From positions 1 to 64,000 of the forward strand of contig CAZGPI010000003.1 of NCBI GenBank assembly GCA_964527595.1: DNA of 64,000 nucleotides, in the 5' to 3' direction. Positions 15,859-23,628 of this stretch are shown here, one piece after another; the stretch's first letter is position 1, and each line of letters begins with the position of its first letter. A program made the translations under genes and the position numbers. Source of the stretch: GWF2-38-10 sp964527595. GTDB lineage: Bacteria; Babelota; Babeliae; Babelales; RVW-14. The notes below the pieces were generated by a model. That model searched no databases, was not told where the DNA came from, and saw only the letters and a program-made list of their open reading frames with translations.

Positions 15859-16816
15859 GGCGAGATTTACGCTTATTCATGCGATCGACAATACAATCAA
15901 CAATTTTATCAGCTGCAACAGCTGGGCCATTTTGGCGCGAATTAATGGCGACAACGTCGTGTTTCATTTTTGGTTGAATGAATGCAGTTTTACCTTTTTT
16001 AGGATAAAGTTCAGAGCGTAAAACTTGTATGGTTTTTTTGACGTTATCTTCTTTTTTTCCCTCTTTGCGTTTTTTCTTGTTGTCTTTTTCGAGTTCTTTT
16101 TTTAGGGGTTTAAGAATTTGCTCGACCTCTTTTTTTGTTACGGAATCGATTGTTTGCACTGTTGCTTTTGAGGTAATTGCAAACATGTCTGGAATTTGAG
16201 AAATGGCTTGATAGAGGGTGCGTTCTTCATCCTTATTGCCAGAGAGATTTCGGGCTTCAACGCGACGAGGGACTTCAACGGCTGGGCAGTAAACGAGGGC
16301 ACAAATGGTTTTGTCGTCTTTTCCAATAATCGATTTATATTCTTTTATGTCTTGATCGTCGCGCAATACGGTGTCACCAACAACATTTTTGCCATTAGTT
16401 GCCAAGTCTTTTATATATTGCAGATAATCTGCTTGAGAATCGTCGTCGTCATCATCTTCATCGTCCTCATCTTCAGAATCGCTGCGATCCTCAGTATCTT
16501 CCGAGCGTTCGAGACTTCTGCTGGACATGCTTTTTGGTGTTGAATGGTGTGATTTGCTTGCCTGTGTTTTTTTTTCTGCATCTTCTTTTCTGGTGTTAAA
16601 GTCGTCAAGAGATTCATAGTTAAATGAACGCTTTGTTTTGTTTAAAAGTTTGCTTTTTAGGTGGCGAGCTACCGATGATTTACCAGCAGAAGATGTTCCA
16701 TCAAGAATGACAAGCCAACCAGGTTCTATGCTTGTTGCCAATAGGCCAAGGGTGATAAATAAACTAAAGAAGGTGGTTATTAAAGCACGGTGACGGATGT
16801 ATTGGTTACTGCTCAT
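15848..16816 (-). CDS. Exported or membrane-anchored P-loop phosphotransferase-like protein
   Basis: 322 residues from an ATG with AAGGAG 6 bases upstream (an ATG 21 bases further upstream is less well placed). A hydrophobic segment (ALITTFFSLFITLGLLATS, about residues 11-29) acts as signal or anchor. A Walker A motif follows at once, ILDGTSSAGKSSVARHL (about 37-53), whose closest resemblance is to chloramphenicol phosphotransferase-like and shikimate-kinase-like small-molecule kinases. A Ser/Asp/Glu tract with a run of Asp lies near residues 100-130, and the C-terminal third is Lys-rich. A nucleotide-binding kinase on the far side of a membrane is unusual because ATP is absent there. A role as a secreted effector acting in a host is one explanation. 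Function is not established. Confidence 0.65.
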   Translation of the reverse strand: MSSNQYIRHRALITTFFSLFITLGLLATSIEPGWLVILDGTSSAGKSSVARHLKSKLLNKTKRSFNYESLDDFNTRKEDAEKKTQASKSHHSTPKSMSSRSLERSEDTEDRSDSEDEDDEDDDDDDSQADYLQYIKDLATNGKNVVGDTVLRDDQDIKEYKSIIGKDDKTICALVYCPAVEVPRRVEARNLSGNKDEERTLYQAISQIPDMFAITSKATVQTIDSVTKKEVEQILKPLKKELEKDNKKKRKEGKKEDNVKKTIQVLRSELYPKKGKTAFIQPKMKHDVVAINSRQNGPAVAADKIVDCIVDRMNKRKSRQKK

Positions 16817-16873
16817 AAAAAACTCCTTAGTAGTCATTACATAATACGCAAACAGTGGCTTACGTTAATCTAA

Positions 16874-17872
16874 TCAACCTAGTTTAGCATGTTTTTTATC
16901 AAACGGTACAAGGGGCCCAATAAAAGGCACTGGTTTGTTTTGAGATTGTGTAGCGCTAATGGTTTGTTGCAGGGTAAAAAATCCGGCTTTATTAATTTCT
17001 TGAGCAATGGTTTTTTGGTCTTGAGCATTTGCGGCCAAAGCAATCATAATGCCGCCACATCCGGTTCCCGTTAATTTTGCACCAAGAGCTCCTGTGTTTA
17101 GTGCGAGATTAACAAGAAAATCAAGTTCCGGACTTGATACCCCAAGCTCATTGAGTAGGCGGTGGTTTTTGGTCATAGCATTACCAAATTCTTTGAGGTT
17201 GCCTTCCGTGAGCGCCTTCTGGCCATCGGTAAAAAGCTGATGATATTTTTCAAAAGTATGTGCTATTGCTTGAGCATTTTGTGTGCGCAATGCGCTGACA
17301 GCAGCTATCACAGATTTGGTGTTGGTTGGCCGACCGCTATCGGCAAGTATCAAATGAAGTGGCGTGTTTAACGATATTGGTTGTTTTATCGTTTGGTTGG
17401 TTTCTTTGGTAAAGATAAACGTGCCACCAAATGTTGCAGCTGTGTTGTCGATGCCACTTGGTGTGCCATGGATTTCTTGTTCTCCACAAAATGCGGCTTG
17501 ATTAATTTGCTCATCAGACCAGTTGAGTGAAAAACTTTGGTCAATTGCTCTCGCTATGGCAACGGCGGCTGCAGCACTTGCACCGATGCCTCCGTTGGTG
17601 ACCGGTAATGTTCCGCTTAGGGTTATGCTCCAACCGTGCGGTGCAATGCCCATTGACGTGAGAACTGAATGTGCCATGCTTTTATACTCGTCGTATTTGC
17701 GTGGTTTATAATTGGGGCCTTTGGGTCGATTATCGATGATGAGAATTTCAGCTTTTTCTAGCTCTTCAATCTGTGCAGTTGTCACCAAGTTGAGTGTTGT
17801 AACGAGTGCTGGTAGCCCATAGACGACAAAGTGCTCGCCGAGCAGAATCACTTTGCCAAATCCGCCAATCAT
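16874..17872 (-). CDS. mvk: Mevalonate kinase
   Basis: 332 residues. GHMP kinase phosphorylating mevalonate to 5-phosphomevalonate with ATP. Seen: FGKVILLGEHFVVYGLPAL at the N-terminus, the GHMP phosphate loop PVTNGGIGASAAAAV (residues 90-104), EIHGTPSGIDN with the catalytic Asp142, and KLTGTGCGGIMI near 264-275. The length is normal and no repeat insertion is visible. The start overlaps the stop of the DUF35 gene by ATGA, so the two are translationally coupled. Confidence 0.95.
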   Translation of the reverse strand: MIGGFGKVILLGEHFVVYGLPALVTTLNLVTTAQIEELEKAEILIIDNRPKGPNYKPRKYDEYKSMAHSVLTSMGIAPHGWSITLSGTLPVTNGGIGASAAAAVAIARAIDQSFSLNWSDEQINQAAFCGEQEIHGTPSGIDNTAATFGGTFIFTKETNQTIKQPISLNTPLHLILADSGRPTNTKSVIAAVSALRTQNAQAIAHTFEKYHQLFTDGQKALTEGNLKEFGNAMTKNHRLLNELGVSSPELDFLVNLALNTGALGAKLTGTGCGGIMIALAANAQDQKTIAQEINKAGFFTLQQTISATQSQNKPVPFIGPLVPFDKKHAKLG

Positions 17873-18276
17873 ATTAGCTCACCACTTTTTAGTGAAACAA
17901 ATTTAATACCGTAATAAATAATCCCTTGTTTGTGTGCATACAATTTACGCAAAACTCCTTTTACGCGCATACCAATACTTAGAGCATCGAGTGTAACATC
18001 GGCAAGTTGCGCAACAATGCGTGGGCCTTGATCTAGTTGTATAAGCCCAATGCAATACGGAGCCATGTGTTTAAAGTCTGCCGGAGGCGTGGTGACTTGT
18101 GTGAATGATAAAAGGGTTCCCTGGGGGGATAGTCGGTGCGATTCTAGTTCTTTGCTTCCACATGAACAATATTTTACCGCGGGTAAATGTACTTTTTCGC
18201 AAGCGGTACATTTTGTACCTTCGAGCCGGTAATGTGTATTAAATTGGCGCCATGCGGCAATTGGTGAATTGAACAT
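17869..18276 (-). CDS. DUF35 zinc-ribbon / OB-fold protein, thiolase-synthase scaffold
   Basis: 135 residues from the chosen ATG; a GTG four codons upstream is the alternative. The N-terminal SPIAAWRQFNTHYRLEGTKC pattern and a Zn ribbon (CTAC ... YCSC) are followed by an OB fold (GTLLSFTQVTTPPADF, GPRIVAQLADV, GMRVKGVLRKL). In archaea this family bridges acetoacetyl-CoA thiolase and HMG-CoA synthase so that the intermediate is passed directly. Both partners lie 8 kb away on the other strand, of the matching archaeal type. The job is therefore inferred to be that of the complex subunit. Coupled to mevalonate kinase. Confidence 0.85.
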   Translation of the reverse strand: MFNSPIAAWRQFNTHYRLEGTKCTACEKVHLPAVKYCSCGSKELESHRLSPQGTLLSFTQVTTPPADFKHMAPYCIGLIQLDQGPRIVAQLADVTLDALSIGMRVKGVLRKLYAHKQGIIYYGIKFVSLKSGELI

Positions 18277-18327
18277 AGGATTACACACTCTTTAAAAAAA
18301 CAGCATTGTCTTTTTTTATCTTTCTTT

Positions 18328-18360
18328 TGTCATGCTTGGGCTTGCCCCGAGCATCCATCC
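18328..18360 (+). repeat. Palindromic repeat family A, left of pair
   Basis: TTGTCATGCTTGGGCTTGCCCCGAGCATCCATCC; arms GCTTGGG/CCCCGAGC with G-T pairs. Forms an inverted pair with 18409-18441, with a 48-base A/T-rich spacer. Confidence 0.8.
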
Positions 18361-18408
18361 TTCGCCAAGGCTTCTGCTTTGTATGCCATCTTAAGATTAA
18401 AAAAAATA

Positions 18409-18441
18409 AGATGGATCCTCGGAGCAAGTCCGAGGATGACA
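18409..18441 (-). repeat. Palindromic repeat family A, right of pair
   Basis: AGATGGATCCTCGGAGCAAGTCCGAGGATGACAA; arms CCTCGGA/TCCGAGG, which differ from the left copy but are paired within themselves. Confidence 0.85.
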
Positions 18442-18479
18442 AGCAAGAAAAATTGGTTATTTCAACAGTTTGGACAGTT

Positions 18480-18505
18480 ATGGGTTAAGCCCGTGATGAC
18501 AAAAT
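18480..18505 (-). repeat. Truncated family A repeat
   Basis: GGGTTAAGCCCGTGATGACAAAA keeps only one end of the element. The gap 18277-18548 otherwise holds only the repeat pair. Confidence 0.5.
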
Positions 18506-18548
18506 AGGCATTATTATTCAGCAATAGTCTAACATAAGTTTTACAGAG

Positions 18549-19793
18549 TTAAAGTGTATGAATGTCGATTACTAAAATGCCAGCCGCTTGCCAGTCACGT
18601 TTAATTTTTTCGGCAATTGCTTGGTCGGTGCATAATGCTATTCCACAGTCACCACCACCAGCGCCAGAAAATTTTGCGGCAGCGCCATGCTTTTGGGCAA
18701 TAGAGATAAGATTGGTGAGTTGGTCGGGTTCAAGATCTATGCCAGATTTTTGTGCAAGCTCGGCAAGGATGGTTCGATTTTGATTAATGCAATTGAAAAG
18801 GGGGCTGCCATTTTTTTCAGGGAGGGGCGGGAGGGAACGGCCCGCATATAAGGAGTATTCAAGGCTTGTCACAATATTATTGATCTCGCTTATCAAGCAT
18901 TGATATGTCTTAGCTTCGCGTTTTTTGTAATCATTCATGGCATTGATGAGTGCCGAAGTATTTGCGCTTTTACCAGAAAAACCAACAAGCACAATAAGAT
19001 TTTCTGGAAGCTTAATTGGGGTAATTTTTAGGTCAGGCCAGGGTTGAGTAACGATATTTCTTAGGGAGGTGCAGGAGGGAACGGCCTGCGTTATAACATT
19101 TTCTATTTGTTTTTCCAGCCATGTTGGGTCGAATCGTTTATATACAAGTGTTGTACCATATGTTGCCGCGGCAATGTCAAATCCGCTTCCGCAATTACCT
19201 TGTGCTTCATAATGGGCAATAACAGCGATCTTGAATATTTGTTCATTTGTTATGTCCTGTTCATAAAATGCAAAAATTGCCTTAATGGTCGCAACAACCG
19301 CGGCGGCGCTGCTGCCAAATCCAATTTTGTGTTGGTTTCCATTTGGCATTGTGATGGCTGAAATTTCTGATGTAATAGTAAGTTTGAATGGCTCTGGATT
19401 CCATTTTTCTAGGATGGATGCTGAATCAAGTTCAGCATGACAAAAACGGTTAGGAAGGTTGAATCGGACGCTTTTCCTTTTGTCATCCCGGACTTGATCC
19501 GGGATCCATCTTGATATATACCTCAATGCAATTTCTGTTGCCATTTTGCACATGGAGAACTTTTGTGTTTGTTCTTGAGTAAGGGTTTTAGTGGGGAACT
19601 GGTACCCATTTTTATAGATCACTTCAATCGGGGGTAAATTAAGGTCAGGCAAATTAAAGATAAATGTGTCACTTGACGTAATAGTGGCCGAAAGGTATTT
19701 ATCAACGGCCATTACGATGCAACGATTGCCTGGTTCTAGTATTGCCCATTCGCCTGCGAGCATAAGTTTGCCGGGGACTTTGATGGTTAGCAC
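18549..19793 (-). CDS. mvaK2: Phosphomevalonate kinase carrying four repeat insertions
   Basis: 414 residues from a GTG start at 19793, chosen because AAGGA lies about 10 bases upstream and the product then begins VLTIKVPGKLMLAGEWAIL as in the family; a TTG at 19814 is the alternative. GHMP kinase converting 5-phosphomevalonate to the diphosphate. Phosphate loop IGFGSSAAAVV near 157-167, catalytic SGFDIAAATYG near 203-213, and FSGAGGGDCG near 375-384. It is longer than usual because of insertions: a family A pair at about 94-131 (RWIPDQVRDD ... CHAELDSAS), a family B copy at about 236-245 (QAVPSCTSLR) and another at about 317-329 (AGRSLPPLP). All lie outside the motifs. Single gene, minus strand. 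Confidence 0.92.
   Translation of the reverse strand: MLTIKVPGKLMLAGEWAILEPGNRCIVMAVDKYLSATITSSDTFIFNLPDLNLPPIEVIYKNGYQFPTKTLTQEQTQKFSMCKMATEIALRYISRWIPDQVRDDKRKSVRFNLPNRFCHAELDSASILEKWNPEPFKLTITSEISAITMPNGNQHKIGFGSSAAAVVATIKAIFAFYEQDITNEQIFKIAVIAHYEAQGNCGSGFDIAAATYGTTLVYKRFDPTWLEKQIENVITQAVPSCTSLRNIVTQPWPDLKITPIKLPENLIVLVGFSGKSANTSALINAMNDYKKREAKTYQCLISEINNIVTSLEYSLYAGRSLPPLPEKNGSPLFNCINQNRTILAELAQKSGIDLEPDQLTNLISIAQKHGAAAKFSGAGGGDCGIALCTDQAIAEKIKRDWQAAGILVIDIHTL
18819..18846 (+). repeat. Family B repeat inside phosphomevalonate kinase, copy near 3' end
   Basis: AGGGAGGG lead, GCGGG-AGGGAACGG-CCCGC hairpin. Read antisense by the gene as AGRSLPPLP. Confidence 0.85.
19063..19090 (+). repeat. 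Family B repeat inside phosphomevalonate kinase, central copy
   Basis: AGGGAGGT lead, GCAGG-AGGGAACGG-CCTGC hairpin, consensus form. Read antisense as QAVPSCTSLR. Confidence 0.88.
19412..19445 (-). repeat. Family A repeat inside phosphomevalonate kinase, first of divergent pair
   Basis: GATGGATGCTGAATCAAGTTCAGCATGACAAA; arms GCTGAA/TTCAGC. The pair with 19480-19511 is in the opposite relative orientation to the other A pairs. Confidence 0.82.
19480..19511 (+). repeat. Family A repeat inside phosphomevalonate kinase, second of divergent pair
   Basis: TTGTCATCCCGGACTTGATCCGGGATCCATC, the consensus form. The gene reads it antisense as RWIPDQVRDDK. Confidence 0.88.
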
Positions 19794-19901
19794 CGATAGT
19801 GTTCCTTGTGTCAAAGTGATTGAGTCTTTGATGGTGATTATGCAAAAATATAGAAGGAATAGGAAGCTTTTTGGTGGGGACTAAGGGGAAGGGATTCGAT
19901 C

Positions 19902-20312
19902 ATGAATATAAAAAACGTTGGGTTGAGCTTATTGTTAATGGGAGGATGTTATAGTCTTGCTTATGGGCAAGAAGCGGTGGTTCCTCAGGATCGTTCTTTA
20001 GCTGCTGAGATAGACAGTGTCATGAATCAAGACTCGCAAAAAAATAATGGTGCACAAACGAGATTGGTAGATATTGATAATCTTCTTGCGCTCAAAAAAT
20101 TTCTTGATGATTGCAGGCAAGAAGCTTTGCAAGGCAAAACCGAGGGTGGGATGCAAAAACTCGATGGGCGACTTGAAGAACTGATTATGCAATATATAAA
20201 GCTGGAAGAACAAAAAGTACAAAGGCTTTCACAGATTGATGTTGCGGCATGGATAGGTGCCATTAGTTTAGTTATGATGTCTGCTTGGTTAGGGGTTAGA
20301 ATATTATCTTAA
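19902..20312 (+). CDS. Small secreted/membrane protein of unknown function
   Basis: 136 residues. Signal peptide (MNIKNVGLSLLLMGGCYSLAYG; the Cys before SLAYG could be a lipobox but the context is weak). A soluble helical middle of about 85 residues follows, then a C-terminal hydrophobic helix (AAWIGAISLVMMSAWLGVRIL). An AAGGGGAAGGG stretch precedes the ATG. It converges on mvaD with a shared terminator. No family recognised. Confidence 0.65.
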   Translation: MNIKNVGLSLLLMGGCYSLAYGQEAVVPQDRSLAAEIDSVMNQDSQKNNGAQTRLVDIDNLLALKKFLDDCRQEALQGKTEGGMQKLDGRLEELIMQYIKLEEQKVQRLSQIDVAAWIGAISLVMMSAWLGVRILS

Positions 20313-20336
20313 AAGGTTAATGCTATTGTGGTTAAT

Positions 20337-20370
20337 GAAAAGGCGTTGCTTTATGCAGCGCCTCTTTTTA
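20337..20370 (+). terminator. Terminator between small secreted gene and mvaD
   Basis: AGGCGTTGC-TTTAT-GCAGCGCCT stem followed by CTTTTT. It overlaps the mvaD stop on the other strand. Confidence 0.7.
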
Positions 20371-21342
20371 TTGAGGATCGCGTGCAATTTTGCTGGTAAT
20401 GCAATAACTAACGTCCGGGATTGTCTTTATATACTCAAGAATTGATGAAACATTGTTGTCGAGGCACAAAATTTTGACGTTTGGGCCGGCATCGATGGTG
20501 AAATAACAAGGGACATTGTGCTTGGTTCTTAGTTCGATGACGGATTGCATAATAACCTGAGTTGCTGGCGACCAAAAAGTTATTGATGGTTGGCTTGTGT
20601 GCATGGTTTTGTGCATACCGAGGCAATCATCTTCGGCTAGTTGGCCAACAGTACCAAAGTCTTTTTCCGCAAGGGCCTTTTGCATTTTAAGTAAGCGTTG
20701 TTCAGATTCCTTAAGCCATTGAGCATAAAAAGGGCTTGTGTTTACCGAGCTTTGCATCGCAAGGCGCGAACTGATTTTCTTAGGCTCTCCCGATACGACT
20801 ACCACAATAATACGAAATTCAGGCCAATGGTTTGCGGTAAAAAGTTGTTCGGCAATTGAGTCGTGACCGTCCGTTTGTTTGCCTTGGTTCCATATTACAA
20901 AGCCGCCAAAAAGTGAACGGCAGGCCGAACCAGACCCGCGGCGAGCCAGTTCTGATAATTTTGCTCGTGATAATTGTAGATCAAAAAAGGTATTAAGCGC
21001 GATAGCAAGAGCGGCAAAACCGCTGGCGGAGCTAGCTAACCCGGCCGCCGTTGGAAAGTTGTTGCTCGTTGTTATCGCAATTGCTTGGTTGATATTATAC
21101 ATATTTTTAAAGAGTGTTAAAAAATCCAAAATTGGCTGAGCAATGCGAGGTGTTGCAGTTTCGCCATTTATGATTATTTGGTCGATTAGCTCAGATGTTG
21201 AAGCGATGGTTGTTTGCGTGGCCAAACTACCAAGGCCGACCGATAGACTTGATTTGGTTGGCAGGTGTAAAACTTCGTCTCGTTTTCCCCAGTATTTAAT
21301 CAAAGCTATATTTGGGTGGGTGATGACGGTGACTGGTTTCAT
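20368..21342 (-). CDS. mvaD: Diphosphomevalonate decarboxylase
   Basis: 324 residues. Converts mevalonate 5-diphosphate to isopentenyl diphosphate with ATP-dependent decarboxylation. Diagnostic motifs: ITHPNIALIKYWGKRD at the N-terminus, FPTAAGLASSASGFAAL phosphate loop (about 95-111), ARRGSGSACRSLFGGFV with the catalytic Arg, and IDAGPNVKIL with the catalytic Asp. Normal length, no insertion. The start overlaps the previous gene by 4 bases, so it is expressed with truA-cdsA and the unknown gene. No isopentenyl-diphosphate isomerase is visible in the window. Confidence 0.95.
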   Translation of the reverse strand: MKPVTVITHPNIALIKYWGKRDEVLHLPTKSSLSVGLGSLATQTTIASTSELIDQIIINGETATPRIAQPILDFLTLFKNMYNINQAIAITTSNNFPTAAGLASSASGFAALAIALNTFFDLQLSRAKLSELARRGSGSACRSLFGGFVIWNQGKQTDGHDSIAEQLFTANHWPEFRIIVVVVSGEPKKISSRLAMQSSVNTSPFYAQWLKESEQRLLKMQKALAEKDFGTVGQLAEDDCLGMHKTMHTSQPSITFWSPATQVIMQSVIELRTKHNVPCYFTIDAGPNVKILCLDNNVSSILEYIKTIPDVSYCITSKIARDPQ

Positions 21343-21884
21343 AATGGGCTTGAGATAGTACTTTGGGGAAATAAAAAAAACGATTGTATTTCTAGAACTT
21401 TTTTTTCAATGTTTTCACATAAGATGTAGTGTTCAAGCGAAGCGCAACCATAGATTCGTGGGATTTCAGCCACGGTTAAAAGATTCTCAAGAATTATTGC
21501 AAAACGCTTTCTGATAATTGTTTTTTCAATGCCATATGGCGTATATATTGTTTTCAATTTTTCTATTTCGTTAATTGTTTCATTATTAAAAGATGTGCCG
21601 AACATAGGGTTTTCGGCCTCCAGTAATATGAGTTGCGTAATAGCATCAAAAAGATTCTTGCATAGATAAAGCGCTTTTTTTGTGTTTATTACTCGTGGAT
21701 CCATGATGTAGACTCTGGCGAATAAGATGATATTATCGAGCGCATACATAAGTGCTGATTGTACTTCATAACCCGATGGTTGTGCGAATGGGATCTCGTA
21801 ACTTATTGCTTCTTCTTGTGCCTCATAAGCACCTTGGGCGCTTTGAGTTATTAACAAAAAAATGAGTGCGATTAAGAAAGGCAT
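21339..21884 (-). CDS. Secreted protein of unknown function in the mvaD operon
   Basis: 181 residues. Signal peptide MPFLIALIFLLITQSAQGA followed by a mostly helical soluble region with Cys and aromatic residues (MYALDNIILFARVYIM, YLCKNLFDAITQLILLEAENP). No known motif. It overlaps mvaD by 4 bases and follows cdsA by about 60 bases. Confidence 0.6.
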   Translation of the reverse strand: MPFLIALIFLLITQSAQGAYEAQEEAISYEIPFAQPSGYEVQSALMYALDNIILFARVYIMDPRVINTKKALYLCKNLFDAITQLILLEAENPMFGTSFNNETINEIEKLKTIYTPYGIEKTIIRKRFAIILENLLTVAEIPRIYGCASLEHYILCENIEKKVLEIQSFFLFPQSTISSPL

Positions 21885-21947
21885 ATAAGCTCCCGCTTTG
21901 TTGCATTTGTTATTTAATTGCAGAGTTTAACGCGAGCTTATTTTTTT

Positions 21948-22661
21948 TCAACGCAAAAGTTTTTTAGTCCAAATAATAATCCATACGAATAAAACGGTGG
22001 TTAAAACCGAATCGAATCGATCAAGGAAACCACCATGTCCTGGCAATATTGTCCCAGCGTCTTTTACGCCGCTGCTTCGTTTAAGTTTTGATATGAACAT
22101 TCCACCCAGAAAGGCTATAGTTGTTTGGCAAAGGCAGAAGAGTGTGAAAAATATCCAGCCCATAGTAGGGCCGAGAATATACCAAAAGTCGGCGTAGTAT
22201 GAAAAAGGGGCGGCAGTTATTTTTGGAAGAATGAGAAGATTGATGAGCATAATGCCAATCATGCTGCCAATAAAACCTTCCCACGATTTTCCGGGGCTGA
22301 TGTTTGGACACATCTTATTGCGGCCAATTGCTTTGCCGACAATATAGCCAAAGGTATCGGCGGCCCAGGCAATTAAAAATGGATAGAGAGGGAGCCACAT
22401 GCTGTCATAATGGTATCGATAATTGAGGTAAATGAGACAAGCAAATGGAAAAAATGGGTAAATGATGCTAACAAAAAAATAGCGGATTGGTGAAGTTGGC
22501 ATGAGTGCCGGCCACTCAAAAAAGAGTATAACTAAAAGTACTGCGATGAGTAAAAAAGAGAACATGGCAATCGAGTGAAAATATGATCCCGCCATGCATC
22601 CGAGTAAAACGGCGCCTGAAATACTGCGCATTAAAAATTCTTTATAAGGTAATAAGTTCAT
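21948..22661 (-). CDS. cdsA: Phosphatidate cytidylyltransferase
   Basis: 237 residues from the ATG giving MNLLPYKEFLMRSIS; a longer frame to 22697 adds 12 residues deep inside truA and is less likely. Integral membrane enzyme making CDP-diacylglycerol from phosphatidate and CTP. The C-terminal signature is present: SPGKSWEGFIGSMIG near residues 120-134 and KDAGTILPGHGGFLDRFDS near 200-220. About seven hydrophobic helices. Overlaps the end of truA by 20 bases. Confidence 0.93.
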   Translation of the reverse strand: MNLLPYKEFLMRSISGAVLLGCMAGSYFHSIAMFSFLLIAVLLVILFFEWPALMPTSPIRYFFVSIIYPFFPFACLIYLNYRYHYDSMWLPLYPFLIAWAADTFGYIVGKAIGRNKMCPNISPGKSWEGFIGSMIGIMLINLLILPKITAAPFSYYADFWYILGPTMGWIFFTLFCLCQTTIAFLGGMFISKLKRSSGVKDAGTILPGHGGFLDRFDSVLTTVLFVWIIIWTKKLLR

Positions 22662-23406
22662 TGTACAAAACCTTTCGTAAACAAAGACCACAACCATCAG
22701 CTTTTAACAGTTTTTGTTGAGGATTTGGGTTAGCAAGCATTTCCTGTATATAGGATACTTGTAAATCTTTGCGGCGTGCAACATCAAGCGCATATCCAAT
22801 CATTCTACGTATTTGAAAGCGCAAAAACGATTGGCCTTTTATGGTAACGCGCAGAGCTCCAAAGTGGGGTAGCTTGGTAATGGTTATGTGATCGATAGTG
22901 CGAATAGTTGATTTGTCTTCATCTTCAATTTTGCAAAATGAAGCAAAGTTATGTTTGCCTTCGTAAAAATTAAGCACTTGAGCAAACTTTTCAAAATCAA
23001 CTCGGTCAATAAATTCATAGTGCCAACCAAACCGTGCAAGAAAAGGAAGCGGGCGCTTGAGGAAAAGGTGGTAGTCATATGTTTTTTGTATGACGTTTTT
23101 GCACGGATGAAAGTCGGTTTCGATATGGTGCAATTCTTTGATGTGAATGCTTTTGGGTAGTGCATTGTTCCAAGCATCTTGAATGGTTTTTGCTGGCAGA
23201 TTGAGATCTACGGAAAATTTTGCAACTTGACCAAGAGCATGGACGCCGGTGTCGGTTCTTGAGGCGCCGGCAATACTTATTGATTGTTTGAATACTTTAT
23301 TAAATGTTTCCTGAAGACATGATGTAATAGTTTGTGCTTTTGGTTGAATTTGCCAACCAAAAAAATCGGTGCCGTCGTAGGCAATGATAGCTTTAAATTT
23401 TTTCAT
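22642..23406 (-). CDS. truA: tRNA pseudouridine synthase A
   Basis: 254 residues from ATG at 23406. A start at 23436 is rejected because it lies inside a terminator hairpin. Converts uridines 38-40 of the anticodon arm to pseudouridine. Seen: IAYDGTDFFGWQ near the start, catalytic Asp in SRTDTGVHALGQVAKF (about residue 52), and FLRFQIRRMIGYALDVARRKD near 185-205. First gene of the truA-cdsA-unknown-mvaD operon. It begins only about 16 bases after a terminator-like structure. Confidence 0.95.
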   Translation of the reverse strand: MKKFKAIIAYDGTDFFGWQIQPKAQTITSCLQETFNKVFKQSISIAGASRTDTGVHALGQVAKFSVDLNLPAKTIQDAWNNALPKSIHIKELHHIETDFHPCKNVIQKTYDYHLFLKRPLPFLARFGWHYEFIDRVDFEKFAQVLNFYEGKHNFASFCKIEDEDKSTIRTIDHITITKLPHFGALRVTIKGQSFLRFQIRRMIGYALDVARRKDLQVSYIQEMLANPNPQQKLLKADGCGLCLRKVLYNELITL

Positions 23407-23421
23407 ATAATCAATCGTTTC

Positions 23422-23460
23422 AAAAAAAACCCCCATCCAGACGAACGTCTTGGACAGGGG
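23422..23460 (-). terminator. Terminator-like hairpin in front of truA
   Basis: On the minus strand, CCCC-GTCCAAGACG-TTCG-type loop-CGTCTGGA-GGGG is followed by eight T. It is a convincing intrinsic terminator for the glycosyltransferase mRNA. It also sits about 16 bases before the truA start, so it could work as a leader attenuator if the truA promoter lies in the 170 bases upstream. Confidence 0.7.
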
Positions 23461-23628
23461 AAATGGAGGTTATCTAATTAATATAAAATTATCTTACACC
23501 AGCTCCCACGAAAATGCAATAGGATTTTTTGAAAATTTTATCAAAATTATTCGCATGAAAAGTTTTCTGATTGTGTGATTTAGTACTGTTTTTTGGTGGC
23601 ATAGTTACACAGGAATTATATGTAAAAA

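Noticed and set aside
23407..23436. Longer truA start
   Set aside because: It lies inside the terminator hairpin and its T run.
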